Shown piece by piece: positions 23,101-35,619 of a DNA stretch of 64,000 nt. This stretch comes from Simmondsia chinensis. Taxonomy: Eukaryota; Streptophyta; Magnoliopsida; Caryophyllales; Simmondsiaceae. How positions within the stretch are numbered: position 1 is the first letter of the stretch; the number at the start of each line of letters is the position of its first letter. Both the position numbers and the translations under genes were made by a program. The stretch covers positions 13,381,355-13,445,354 of the forward strand of contig JAGTTD010000005.1 in the NCBI GenBank assembly GCA_018398585.1, written 5' to 3'. Below the pieces are notes generated by a model that saw only the letters and a program-made list of their open reading frames with translations, ran no database searches and had not been told where the DNA came from.

Positions 23101-25300
23101 ACTAAAGGATTACAGGCAACAGGGGGACCCTTAATGTACTTAGCGACATCTATTTTGTAAGGAGGTATTTCCTCCTCCTCTATGACCTCATGTACATAGG
23201 TTCTATTCATGCTATTTTTCTTGAGGCTTTCTTCTTTCAAGACCTCCCCAAGCCTAGTAGTGCATTCTGTTAATTGGAGCAGACTCATGAAATTTGATCC
23301 TTCAAATTTCTTCATAAATTCGATATCCAAATCATTGAAAGAGGGCTTGGGGTATTCGACTTTAGGCAGTGCCAATGTACATCTTAAATTAGCTCTCTTA
23401 AACCATTTAATGTAGTCCTCCATTGCCTGGCTTTTGTTTCAAATAAGCCAGATCAGACATGGACATGCCCAATTCCATACTCAGGAATTGGGTTTGAAAC
23501 TGTCTAGCCATATCAACTGAACTATAAACAGAGCTAGGGGGAGGATGATGAAACACTTAAAAAGTCATCCCAATTAAAGAAATGGGAAAAAGCCTTAACT
23601 TTAGGTACAAGTTATCAGTTGCTTCTCTGCATTGGCCATTAAATCTTTGCCAAGTGCTCAAGAGTTGATATGTTCCCTTCTATAGAGAACAAAGTGAATT
23701 CGGGTACTTTATACCCACTTGGGAATGGATAGTTCCAATCTATGTAATCAGGATATGGTTTGCTATAGATGGCTCTATTAGCCCTTTGCAAGCCTGGCAC
23801 ATAAATCTATTCAATGAGGGTGGCTAACTGATCTTAGAGGGGTAGGTTTAATGTCTTGTTGTGCACTAATTGTTGTCCTATGAGGGTTAAAGTGTTCCTT
23901 ACAAGGTTAGTAGAATATCCTTGGGCTCCCGTGACCATTGGATTAGGAAATGGGGGTCGGCCTGCATAAGTAGGATTATACCCTCCTTGGTCTAAGTAAT
24001 CCTTTTGGTAAGCTTTTACTTCTATGGGGACTTAGTTTGGCGTCATGTCCGCTCTTTCACAGGTCCACATCATATATGATCCTAAGGATGCCTAAGCTAG
24101 AGGGAGACCTTGAGGCATTCTTGAGCTTGAGGATTTTTGGTAAACCTTGAGGTGGTCCACACTTGGTGCAAAGTTCTAAAGACAAGTAATATTGTCGTGC
24201 CCCCCAGTGCAGTATACAGGTTTGGTCCTGGGGGCAGAGTATCTGTTTTCCACAAAGCACCTCAAATTCGAATCGTGCTTTATGGGGATGTAATTTACTT
24301 GTGGAGTGGGTGCCTGACCTTGCCCCCCATTTTCAAGACCTTGCTCGACCTTAGACATAGGCTACGGACTTCCCATGAAGAAAACCTGACCTTGCCCATT
24401 AATCCCATAATTTGGATTGGATCTCATGGAAGTGCCACCCATTTGTGGTGGATGGACCTGCCCTTACCCTCCAGTCTCAATGACTGGTGTTGCTTAAGGG
24501 TCACTACTCAAGTTCCTCGAGACTAGAACCTATCCTTATTTCAAAGGGTTAGAGGATCAAGGTATTGTTGCCTCGTGCCCTAGGTTGGGATCCAACCTTA
24601 TAATCCTTAGTCTAGCCGGTAAAGGATGTCCCCTAATCTCAAAAGGGGTGGTAGCTCCTTTCATTCATTAGTCATCATGTTCCCAAAGGGGGATCATAAG
24701 GGTAACTAGTGGGCATTGTAATAGGAGCATTTGGCCTTAACTGTCTAAGGCCTTCCATGACTTCTAAAACAAGGCCAATACAAGTCTCAAACTGCCTTAA
24801 TAAGATGAGTCCGACTTCGACTACTGTTTATCTTGCCACATCTCCGACTATGAGGCTCACAGTAAATGATAGGGTCACATTTATTTCAACCATGATTCTA
24901 TCAATCTCCTTATTCCTTCTCTCGTTCATTAAGGTTCAGACATCGATAATGGTGTTTCTCAGAGCAGTCATTTTGTCACGTTGGACAGCTAAAGCTCGAT
25001 CATTTCCAGCAGGTTGCCCCTCAGAGAATTCTCTTAAAGACTGTTCTTGTCTTTCAACAGTAAGTTGCATCCTTCTATTGAGCATGACTATAAAATTCTT
25101 TAGAGAAAGGCCATCAAGATTGATGAATTCATCTTCTACATGTCTTCCTCACCTCTGCTCTCAGCACTACGATTGTGACTAGTTTCATTTTCACGCATAA
25201 TTGGGGTTTGCTCCAAAGGATGTTCCAGTTGTGGTTCAATTAAGGCCAGAGATTTGGCCTCCCCACCCTTTTGAGTGGTAGCTTTTCCAGTTCTTGTCAT
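20190..25300 (-). pseudogene. Decayed Ty3/Gypsy gag-pol (non-chromovirus, Tat-like)
   Basis: The minus strand reads 5'-3' from ATG at 25,300 (MTRTGKATTQKGGEAK) through gag and pol remnants to RT at the left. The clearest gag segment is 23,423-22,968 (MEDYIKWFKRANLRCTLALP; LDIEFMKKFEGSNFMSLLQL). RT is recognisable at about 20,640-20,200: WLANIILVIK, IRVCIDFRKKDGHPKG, ATYQWAMNMIAHDLIGKTIE and VYIEDIVVKSK, where Glu replaces the first catalytic Asp of the YxDD box. RNase H and integrase are missing; the element is cut off at 20,190 next to LINE-derived sequence. Frames change many times, so no protein could be made. The IEVYIDDIVVKSK style of RT box suggests a Tat/Ogre-Athila lineage, but that needs a tree. 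Confidence 0.65.
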
Positions 25301-25499
25301 TGATGAATGGTTCGAGATTTTTTTTGTTGAACTCCACTTTCTGGCTTGACGTTAACAGAGCTTTCACTATGGTCAAAAGGTATGTTTTCTCTTTTGGTTT
25401 GTTTCTAGTGAGTGGCTAGTCATTGTACATATGTAGTAAAACAAATATGCAAAATAGGACTGTTAAGGACACTTTAGTTTTATTTTTGATGTTTTTTAA

Positions 25500-26430
25500 G
25501 TTAATGGTTCACATGCAATGAAAATTGGATCTGGGCCTGGCCCAAGTGGCAGTTAGGGTGATGGACAAAACCCCACAGACATCTTAACTCGTACACTTAA
25601 AAGCAAGGAATTGGGGTGAAGACATGTTCAAGAGCTCAGTAGCCCACTCCCAAGTAAATTGAGTTTTTAAGCCTGACACCCTTGATTTGTGATAACTTGA
25701 ATGAGTTAGAACTTGATTAAATAGGGTGAACCGTATTCAGGCCACTGAACTAGGACCAAAGTATTCAAGGTCTAAGCTTTGGTCGTCAAAGCCCTGAATC
25801 TTTGACTTAAACCTAAATTCACCTAGCGCACTAAGCCGTGTCACAAATCTAAGACCAACGCAATCAAGCTCTGGGCTAGTAGTCAAAGCCTAAGAACAAT
25901 AAAGCTAAACTTAACTTGTTGAGATTTGGGGACGGAAACAATGGCAAAAGGAAAGTACTATCTCGTACAATTACAACAATTCCTATGGAAGAAGAAAACG
26001 ACAAGGTACAAGTGTGTTGTAAAAACTAAAGGACAAAAAACTTGAATAAGTTTTTGTGTTGGTTTTGGGACCCTCTACAACGTAACAAGAGTCCTTTATT
26101 TATAGGCTAAAATGATAACTATTGTGTCCTTGGATGGCAGAATATCTGTCCCACCTTCATCCTCCATGCTCCCTTAATCTTTGTGCTCACGGGCCACTTG
26201 GTCTTTCCACGTTCACCCATCCTCTCTGAAATTTTTTGAAGATCTACATTCCTAATGCGTGCTTTAAACAACAATCTCGAACTCTAGTAGTTATCTTTCC
26301 TGAAGCTTTCCTGGTAATTCCCTTGAGTTCCAGCTTACTATGCCCAATCAGCCACGTTGAGCGGTTGTTCTATTAGGCTTTAGTTAGTGGACTAGTTGGA
26401 ATAAAGATTTTATCACTTCCTCTCCTCGAT
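25500..26430 (-). mobile_element. 5' LTR of the decayed Gypsy element
   Basis: Lies directly upstream (on -) of the gag start. On the minus strand it carries a promoter-like CCTATAAATAAAGGACTC (about 26,095). The + strand phrases GGAATTGGGGTGAAGACATG, AATGAGTTAGAACTTG and GGACCAAAGTATTCAAGG recur in diverged form at 28,600-31,430, which is thus a related LTR. Exact ends and primer-binding site are not visible. Confidence 0.5.
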
Positions 26431-29049
26431 CCCCCTAAGTCTCAAGAATGATTCCAAACATTGGACAAATATCCTTTTATCTCATGATGATGTCATCCCA
26501 AATCCCCCAATTTTGAGGTAAAAGTAACTTGGTTTCATAATTTATCACTAGTTTTTGATATTATATAAGTGCCATCCCCCCTCCCCATGCCCTATGCAAC
26601 CTACTCATCTCTCCCTAATCTTAGGCCCGAAGTATCACCGTGCTAACCTAGCCCTCCCTCACAAGTGCTCTTTCCACCTCCACTATCACTACCCTACTCA
26701 TGGTTAAACTAGAATGCTCTACTGATTATTCCGTATGGCACGATTAGATCTCACTGATTCTTCGATTGAACTACATCATGGTCCCAAATCCCAAAGCCAG
26801 ATTACTCCCACACCCCAAACTTGAATTATTCTAGTCGTATACTGACCATAGCATACGGGCCTACTTTTCCACCTCTCTAGCTCGCTCCATGTTAAATGAC
26901 ATCATCCACCATCCCACTTCTAAAGGCATATGGGATGCTTTAGCCAAATGCTTTAGAGATCATTCACTTGCCAAAGAATTTTATCTCCAATCCCAACTCT
27001 CCACCCTTCAAAAACACGCTAAAACCATTGACACTTATCTCATTGGTCACCAATAGGGAATTGATTTACTACTCCCTTTTTGGGATACCCTCGGAATATG
27101 GTCTCATAAGCACATTCATACACAACTTTTCCTGTAACCTTACTATTGAAGAGCTTAAGACTTCTCTCCAAGATGAAGAAGTGGTACTTGCTCGGCTTCA
27201 AGGACTCTCCAACCCTTATCATGTCATGCCTTAGCTGCTAGTGCTTGGTCTCATGATTCCACTGGTGGTTGGCCTAGGCGTGGGGCCTGGGCCATAACTC
27301 TAGCAACCATGGAGGATGTGGAAACTGCACATAGTTTGGCACTAGTTCCTTTGGCAACTCGAGACACCCTCCGCACTTTGACTCTTGGGTAAGAAATGTA
27401 GTTACTATTCTCCGTCAATCTAATGATGGTTTACTTGGACCTGGATATATGGCATCAGATTTGCTATCAAGCAGGTCATTTTGCCTCTCACTACCCACAT
27501 CGAGATGCTCACATTGACTTTCTCACTCTCTCTCAGCCCTCTCGGTTTCTAACCCTACTAATCACACATGGTACCCAGATTCTGGTGCTCTAACCATATG
27601 ACTTCTTACTCAGGTATTCCAAAACACATACGTCTGTATACTAGTTCTAAGTCTATTCAAGTTGGAAATGGTTCCCTTTACCTGTTACCCAGGTTGGCTC
27701 GTTCAATTTGCGACTAAGTATAGGGGCCTCTCATTGTCCAATGACTTATTAATTCTGGATCTCACTTATAGTCTCCTATATATTAAACAAGGTCACGGGG
27801 GCACCTTTCCTCAGGACACATAGTGATGAACCATGGGATTTCTCCACATCATACGGGTCTCATATGGTTATCGCTGAACTCTGGCATAGGCATCTAGTAC
27901 ATTTAGGCTTTTCTATTTTAGATATTTTAAAAGAGACGACCTTTAAATCCTTCTCATACTACTTTACTCGTGTTTAGGAAAATCTCATTGCTTGTTTTTT
28001 TCCCGTGTTTTGCATAGTACTATTGCTTCATTATAGTTGATTCATTCTAATGTATAGAAATCCCTTATTCCCTCAAACTCCGAGTTTAAAACCTATGCTA
28101 TTTTAATTGATGATTTTGTCAATTTACGTATACTTATCGGATTTGAAGAAAAGATGAAGCGTATGGCTTGTTTTTTTTTTTTTTTTTTAATTTCAAAATC
28201 CTTTTTGAAAACCAATTTGACAAGATTTTCACCAACAGGAAGTTCTAGACTATTTTGAAACATTTGGCATGGTTGTTAAACCTCAAGCCATCAAGATCAT
28301 ACTATCCTTGGTTGCAACAAATAATTGGTCCATTAGCCAACTTGATGTCTGCTTGGTTTTTGTTTGTTAAGTGTGCGAATGTATTAACCGTAAATAAAAA
28401 CAAATGAAACATGCAAAGAGAGACTCACAGCATCATGGGAGCGAACCTAAATTCCATATCAGACGTGTTTTACCTCAATCACTCACCTTCTTGAGGAAAA
28501 GGGATGGTGCTTTTGGTAAATCCGACTTCGGTTTGCAATTAACTTGTGGATTCTACTCATGCTCCAATTAAGGAGACTTTCATATTTTGGGGGTTGTTTA
28601 TATTTATTTGACAGAAAGAGTAAAAGGATATGGACCTAACTCAAATTGCAGTTACAATGACGGAGCAAAGCCCAAAGACACCTTTCCCCGTACATTTAAA
28701 AGCTAGGAATTGGGCTGGACACCCAAGAGCTGAGCAATCCACTTACAAAGTCAATAAGATTTTTTAGGCCTGGTACCCTTGACTTTTAATAACTTGAATG
28801 ACCTAGAGTGTGACAAGATTAAGATAGAGCAAACTATATATGGGTTACTGGATGAGGACCAAAGCAATCAAGGTCAAGCCTTGGCCATCAAAACCCTTAA
28901 ATAAAAACGTAAACCTAAGTTTACCTGACTTATTAAGCAGCGACACCAATGTTAAGACCAATGCAGTCAAGGTCAAGCCTTGACCATTAAAGCCTTAAAC
29001 TAACGCCTCAATTCTCAACTCATTGATTGTGGGAATAGATTAAAATTTA

Positions 29050-30890
29050 AAATTCATGCCTAAAACCCAAAGAACTTTATTAGTTTGAAGAAAGCAAGTG
29101 CAAGACCCTTGACATTGGGATACCGTGCGCAGGGTGATGCCTAGCATTAAGCACATCATGACCCGATCAGTGCTCTGACATAGGCACTTGGTGCGCAAAC
29201 CTCTAGTGCTTGATTGGATGTCAGCGCCTAGGTTTTGGCTGCGACACGGGACAGAATGGACCTTGACCAAAGCATGACCCGAGAAGGGCATGCGCGCTTG
29301 AGGCAGCGCATTGACATAGTAAAGGATCATTAGTCAAATGCATGACCATGCTCAAGTGGGCACACGTTAGTTGTGCTGCACTAGTTAAGGACGGACCCAT
29401 GACTAAGTGCAAACGCATGCGTTGTGTCAATATGAGATGGACATCAATGGGGCACAAGTATAGACACGGTGCACATTCTTTGTATGGATGAATCGGGCCT
29501 AATGGAGATGAGCCTAAGCTTGGAATCAACGAACCGAGGGCCATGCGCTTGTGTCATGGCACTCAACCAAGGGGCGCGGGTTAGGGGCATTATGTGCACA
29601 AGCAAGGGCAGGGCATGAAAAGTTGAGTCCAAGCGCACAAGAGTGGATGCACTGCGCTAGCGTGACAATGGACCTTCACCTAGACGCCAAACGGCACCAA
29701 CCTAAGATATACCTTAGGGGGGTGGGGGCCTTAGTGGACAAACGGACACTCCTAAAATTTGGGCCTTGACCAACGGAAAGTTCTAAGGATTGTGTGAACA
29801 GGGAGCTAGCCTGGCCCGGATGTTCTCAGGCCCAATGCAGGGCACGGGCCCGGCCTAGTGCAGGGCACGGGCTCGGCCCAGGAATGCCCAGGTCTAGCGT
29901 AGGGCGCGGGCTCGGGGCATGCGCAAGCCCAACGTAGGGCGAGGGCCCAACGCAAGATGCTGGCCAGGCCCAGGGCATGCGCGGGCCCAAAATGAGGCGC
30001 GGGCTAGGGCATCTGCGGGCCCAAAGCGAGGCACGGGCCCAGTGCAAGGCACAGGCCTGGCCCAGGCATGCGCAAGCCCAATACGGGGGGGCCAGCCTAG
30101 TGCAAGGCACCAGCCCGGCCCAGGTATGCGCAGGCCCAATACCGGGCTTGGGCCCAGTGCAAGACACTGGCCCGGCCCAGGCATGCGCAGGCCTAATACT
30201 GGGCACGGGCCCAGTGCAAGACACTGGCCTAGCCCAAGCATGCGCAAGCCCAATACAGGGCACGGCCCGGTGCAAGGCACTAGCCCGGCCTAGGCAAGCA
30301 CTGTCCCAGCCTAGGACGTGCCCAGGCATGCGTTGGCCCGGTCCAGCGCATGCATGTGCAAGCCCAACAAGGCCCATTAGATGGAGAAAAAAGAGCATGT
30401 TGAGCACATGGGTGGCGGTTACCTAAGAAGAAAAGCGGGAAAAACACTTGAGTAGTTCAAATAGGATTTGAGCGGGAAAAGAGGAAGAGTGGGGTTTGAG
30501 TATGGAGTAATTGCCGGTTAAACTTAGGCGCCTAAAATAAGAGGAAGGGCATTGACCAGCCTTGACCTATAACCGCTACTGGGCATTTCAAGAGATCGTG
30601 GGGCACAGTTTGAACAAGGAAGAAGGGAAATTGGCGGGAACAGTTACCCATGACCTTGAGGTTGTCAAGGTCTATAAATATGTGGGATTTGTATTCATTT
30701 GGGATGTTATGTAATCTCAGAAATTAATTAATGACATGGTCCCTTATTTTCGTGTACTCTCCTTTGTGTTTCCATTGAGTGCTTTTCGTGTGTACTTAGG
30801 CTAGGTGAACGAACCTCTCCGCCATAACAGCTAGTCCTAAAAGTAACTGTGATAGCAAGTATAGTGAAGATCTATGTTGCACTATGTTAA
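29050..30890 (+). mobile_element. Inner nested insert, LTR-like, with GC-rich minisatellite
   Basis: Sequence absent from the related LTR. Its right part has a promoter-like GTCTATAAATATGTGGG (30,670) followed by CT/GT-rich sequence typical of an R-U5 region. The left part is moderately GC-rich and contains the 57-bp minisatellite. I see no coding domain. An LTR of another family (solo or partial) is the best reading. Termini and target duplication were not identified. Confidence 0.35.
29815..30370 (+). repeat. 57-bp GC-rich minisatellite
   Basis: Tandem units with ATGCGCAGGCCCAATAC and GGGCACGGGCCCAGTGCAAG occur at 30,068, 30,126, 30,183 and 30,240, a period of 57-58 bp. About nine units are visible, more decayed on the left. 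The tract is about 65-70% GC in AT-rich surroundings and is rich in GGGCCC and CCCGG. Long open frames on both strands here come from the stop-poor repeat and are not genes. Confidence 0.85.
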
Positions 30891-32689
30891 GCTAAGCTAG
30901 GCTAAGTTATACTACTCCTAGGTAAAAAGCACAAGTGTGCTGCAAAGAAACTTGAAGAAGTTTATACGGTGGTGTTGGACACTTTACAACTATAATAGTA
31001 TCTCTTATCTATAAAAAGCAAAAATAACTATTGCATTCTAATTCCCCAGCATTTCCTCTCCACGTCTGCCTCAAAGCCTCTTTAGCAAGTTGAATCGGCA
31101 GTTAACGTGCCCCAAGTTTGTGCGCTTGAGCATCTTTTTGGAAGCCCCACATCCGTATATCTTGATGGATTCCTTCTAGATGCCCCACCTTATGTTGGAT
31201 AGGCTTAAAGCTCACGTATCTGGAATTGCACTCCAATTAATTGCCTTGAACTTTATAACAACCTGTCTTGCATCCTTCTGGGAAATCCCTTGAGCTTGAG
31301 CCTCTTTTACCACTCCAATCACCTCGAGTGGAGGATACCCTTAAAAGGTATTAAACTCCTCATGCAACTATGCTCAAGATGCCATGGTTTTAACATTTAG
31401 AGGCGTTGCATCCCTCGAGAATGGCCCCATGTGATAAATGCATGATGCTTTATTTCAAAACGGCATCGTCCCAACTCCTCAAGTTTGTGGTGTAAACAAT
31501 GTCAAAAATGCATTTTTACGTAGCCACCTCTCTGAGGAAGTATATATCAAACAGCCACAAGGTTTTTTCCACCCCAAATTCCATAACCCTATATATTCTC
31601 TTTATAAGGCTCTATATGTCTTTAACAGGAACCTCGAGCTTAGTTTCATAGGTCTAGTTCATTTCCTTTGTAGTCTTGGGTTCCACTATGGCAAGGTTGG
31701 CCCCTCCCTTTTCATACTTCAGACACCGGTTGGTTTGGTCTACCTCCTCTTGTGCGTTGATGATATCATTATCACTACTCCCATCTTGACTGCTAAAAGC
31801 ATCTCACTGACATATTGTCAACCAGTTTTACTTTGAAGCACCTGGGCCCCTTACACTACTTCCTTGGCATCTAGGCCAAACCCACTCATCATGGCCCTTT
31901 CCTCACCCATCATAAGTATACCCTTGACCTCCTTTACAGACATGACATGCTTGGTACCAAACCTATATAAATGCCACTCTCAGCTTGGGTACAACTTTCT
32001 ATAACTGACGAGGTCTTACTTACATATCCTACCAGAGTATAGAAGTACTGTTAATGATCTTCAATACCTAACTATGACCTGTCCTGACATCTGCTATGCT
32101 GTTAACCGTGTATTCTAGTTTATACTTGCTCCTAGATCCTCTTATTAGCATATGGTGGAGTGTATTCATGGGTACCTTAAGCATACACTAGATAGTGGCC
32201 TCACCGTCACTCTGGGATCCCGCACTTCCATCACTGATTATGCAGACGTTAATTGGGTGGTTGTCCGGATACTAGATACTCCACTATTTGGTTTCTCCTC
32301 TTTCTCGATCTCAACTTCATCCCTCGAAGAGCTAAGAAACAACCAAAAGTTGCTGACTATGGCTGGATTCACTACCTCATGCGCGACCTTGGTCTTCTTC
32401 ACTCAAGTCCTATTTTGACCTATTTTGATAGTGTCTTAGCCATATACCTTGCTGCTAACCTCATTTCCAACGATCGTAGCAAGCATGTTGATGTAGACTT
32501 TCACCACATCCGTGAGAAGGTGATTGAGGATGACATCCAAGTTCGATTCACATCTGCTACCAAATAGGTTGGTGACATCTTCACCAAAGGATTGGCTATA
32601 TGTTGTTTCTACTACCACAAGACAAATTTGCAAGTAGGTTCGTCTCCCGCTCCACCCCCCCATCTCCCATGCGTTCAGATTGAGGAAGT

Positions 32690-32860
32690 GCATTAGAATA
32701 ATATCGATGATATTATATGATATAATTGTGATTATGCCAGATCCTCTATAATATTTCCTAGAATATCCACATGTAACTTTCCCTATATATATATAATGTA
32801 TTGCCCGCCGTCCTTATCAAGTATGCTCTAGAAATAATCTTGCACATAAATAATAATTTT
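32690..32860 (+). mobile_element. Partial 3' LTR of the Copia element
   Basis: Follows RNase H after a purine-rich AGATTGAGGAAG tract (polypurine tract), then TGCATTAGAATAATATC and a TATATATATATAATG promoter-like stretch. The 53,310 Copia fragment has the same layout (AGATTGAGGAGG, then TATTAGACTATATTC), so the two elements are relatives. The end is undefined. Confidence 0.4.
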
Positions 32861-33181
32861 GAACTTCAAGATATCTAAGTTACCTTAATATAAATTTGTA
32901 AAAAAATTATGTAGCATGTATAACAATAAGCAATAAAGTTATAAAAACTATGTGATGGTGTAATTATTTTAAAAATTGAAAAGAACTTATACCATACTCA
33001 TCTTCACATTTGAACCATATTTTACACAAAATTCACTCTTAAATCAATTTTAACTTAACTATTGCAAATTTTATATTTCTCATAAAATCACTTGTTTTTC
33101 AATCAACCAAATGTGGTTCATTCAAAAAGTCTTAAGATGATAAGCGATTTTTAAACAAATTTTACAGTTGTAGTTAAGTAG
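32861..33181. other. AT-rich DNA, no gene seen
   Basis: Stop-rich, with no repeat or motif I can name. Confidence 0.4.
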
Positions 33182-33199
33182 AAAAATAGCTCTTGATAT

Positions 33200-33437
33200 A
33201 AAAGGAACATACCCAGTGCCACAAGGGCTCCCGCCTACGCAGGGTCTGGGGGGGTGGATGTACGCAGCTTTCCCCCTTCAAGGTGTTAACCTGAAGAGAG
33301 GCTATTTTTCAGTGCCCCCAACCTGAGGGTGAGGACTTCCCAGGAGGTCACCCATCCTGGTACTACTCTCGCCCAAGCACGCTTAACTTCGGAGTTCTCA
33401 TGGGATCCGGTGACATCGTGTTGGAGCCCTCGTTTGT
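33200..33437 (-). mobile_element. SINE with a 5S-rRNA-derived head
   Basis: A perfect 18-bp target duplication, AAAAATAGCTCTTGATAT, flanks the element at 33,182-33,199 and 33,438-33,455. Read on -, the head contains plant 5S rRNA sequence with its internal promoter: CACCGGATCCCAT, AGTTAAGCGTGCTTGGGCG (A box) and GGATGGGTGACCTCCTGGGA (C box). The 5S 5' end is shortened. The tail includes CTGCGTACATCCACCC and GGGAGCCCTTGTGGCACTGG, a 3' region known from plant Au-type SINEs, and ends in a short T run. About 238 bp. It is a retroposed SINE, not a working 5S gene. Confidence 0.75.
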
Positions 33438-33455
33438 AAAAATAGCTCTTGATAT

Positions 33456-35588
33456 GATTTCATATAATTGGAAATTTATCACTTTGCCTGAGGTTTAGAT
33501 GTCTATGACTGAGGTAGCATGATGTTTCAATAGGTACAATGAGGTTTCATAACTTTATCACTCGGGTATGTTAGGTTTAAAATTTTTGTCAATCATGTAC
33601 CATATACCGATAATCGATGGAGAAGATTGTTACACGGAACAAAATTTTAGCTATCATCTATCAGAACCTAATGAATTTTTTTTCATAAAATGCTAACATT
33701 ACACTTGAAAGAAGCTAATGCCCACGCCCACACCTTTGCGAAAAAAGGTGTTTATAGGAGTGTTCCTCTAGTCGTATGGATGTGACTTCTAGGACTAAAT
33801 ATTTCCTTTTGTTGCGATGTGTTGATGTACTTGTATGATGTTCTTCTTGGAATAAAGTTTAATTATCAAAAAAAAATTTGTGATATCTTCCATTATAATC
33901 CAATAAACTCTTTCCGTAATCTGACGAATTTTTATTGAGAGCACTGACATAACTTATATGTTCTGCCCTAATCATGTAGCACATCAATATGTTTTGAATG
34001 AAACTTGTAAGAACGCTAATAAAAATATTACATATTCCCTCATAGGACCGAAATGAAAAAAAAAATTAAACCTTGAAATATCTTATTCGTAGATTGGAAT
34101 GCTATAGTACTTAGCTGATAGAGGTAAAAAATCTCCAGGCACGTAAGCTCTAAGTTTACTCATAATTGAGGTTGAGACTGGAATTGGGTCCATAATTCCA
34201 ATTTTGTTGTTCGTTTGGTCTGCTAGAATTGAAATTGCAATTTTATTGCACAACTTCATGCAAATAAATTTTAACTAAAAATCATACAATATAATTTTTT
34301 AGAATGAGGGAAAAGAACTGTAATTCCATATAAATTTGAATAACTTGAAACCCAAAATGATTCATCGTAAGTAATCTGAAGCTCAAGATGACTTAAAACT
34401 GAAACACAAGACCCGAACTAAATTTGACTCAAAACTCAAAATGGCCAAACTTGAGTGACTCAACCCCTATTGACGTGACTCAGACCTAAACCTGACTCAA
34501 TCTAATAAAAAGTTGTAAATAACTCAACTCGATAGATTTAAATTTGATATGACTCGAGCCCCAATTGATCCTACATGACTCAGACCTATTTTGATTGTGA
34601 CTGAGACAAGCTTATATAAAACATGAGATAACCAACCTAATTGACCCGAAACCTGAAGATGACCCAAACTACGAATGATGCATCCCGATACAACTCTGTT
34701 CTACCTAAATTTGACCCGGCATTAGGTAACCTGACTGTGGAAATGATGAAACCTAAATGACCTCAAACAAGATAGCTTGAGCTTGGAATCACCCTACCCA
34801 ACTCAAATCCAGTTCATATTAATCCAAATCCCAAAATGAGTCGCGTAATTAACCGATAATCGGGACAACTTGAGTACAATTTGATCGATACATGACATGA
34901 TTCAAACCTGAAATGATTCGATACGACAGCAAGTAGACCCTAGTTGACCTAAAACTAGGAATAATCTAACTCAATTGACCCAAAAGTCGAGATAATTAAT
35001 GACGAAATCACAATTCTAACTTCCAATTTCATTGACTATCTAAACAATGAATTTGAATTTCATTCTAATTTTAATTTAACAACCCAATTCTAATTCTCAA
35101 TGTCGCACAAATCCTGAAATTTTAAATGCAAGCTTAGAATAATGGGTTTAAAAGGCAAAAGGGAAGGAAATGACAGAGAGAGGAAACAGGCAGCGGTTAA
35201 TTTTTCAAAATGATGTATTGTGAATTCTTTTGGTGTTATTATTGCCGAAGTAGAAAATGTTAGAATAATGATGTAATTTATAATAAGTAATAACTATAAA
35301 TTTTCTTAAAATTACAGTGAGATTAACATTTTGACCTTACTAATAACATTACCCTACTTTTAATTTTGTGTTTGAGTATGTAAAAAAAAGGCCACGGTCT
35401 GTGCAATCTCTTTCCTATGACAACCAAATCCAAGCAAGAAAATAAAAAAGAACTCCATGTTTCTCAAAAGGAAAAGCCATGAATACAAAAGACTATGATG
35501 GCCCAACTTGCTCTCTTTTTTTACTTCACCTCATTATTTTTCTTTACTTTTTCTTCAAAATTTAATTTTAATGTGATTTTTTTCTTTG

Positions 35589-35619
<31 letters not shown>

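Larger units (their letters stand above)
28370..31430 (-). mobile_element. Related LTR inserted in the Copia element, itself interrupted
   Basis: 28,600-29,040 and 30,890-31,430 align, in order and orientation, with the LTR at 25,500-26,430 (CGTACATTTAAAAGCTAGG, ACTTGAATGACCTAGAG, CAAGTGTGCTGCAAAG, ATCTCTTATCTATAAAAAGC). Identity is about 70% by eye, so they belong to the same family but are not a pair from one insertion. The gap between the two parts is filled by 29,050-30,890. Nesting order: Copia first, then this LTR, then the inner insert. Confidence 0.55.
26570..32690 (+). pseudogene. Ty1/Copia gag-pol, degenerate, split by a nested insertion
   Basis: Domains in Copia order on +: gag (26,860-27,340; SKGIWDALAKCFRDHSLAK, LQSQLSTLQKHAKTIDTYL); protease (about 27,570, WYPDSGA); pre-integrase (about 27,870, AELWHRHLVHLGFSIL); integrase start (28,030-28,140, LIHSDV, ILIDDFVN). 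A nested LTR segment occupies about 28,370-31,430. Coding then resumes with RT (31,438-31,840; NAFLRSHLSEEVYIKQPQGF, LLCVDDIIIT) and RNase H (32,150-32,570; LISNDRSKHVDVDFHHIREK). The stretch from the RT start to the Asp region is missing (FQNG joined to VNNVKNAFL). Stops and frameshifts are frequent. Confidence 0.75.

Noticed and set aside
29826..30426. Overlapping long open frames on both strands (up to 193 codons)
   Set aside because: They are translations of a stop-poor GC-rich minisatellite and have no family resemblance.
33300..33430. Functional 5S rRNA gene
   Set aside because: The 5' part is shortened and diverged, a SINE tail is fused to it, and target duplications show retroposition.
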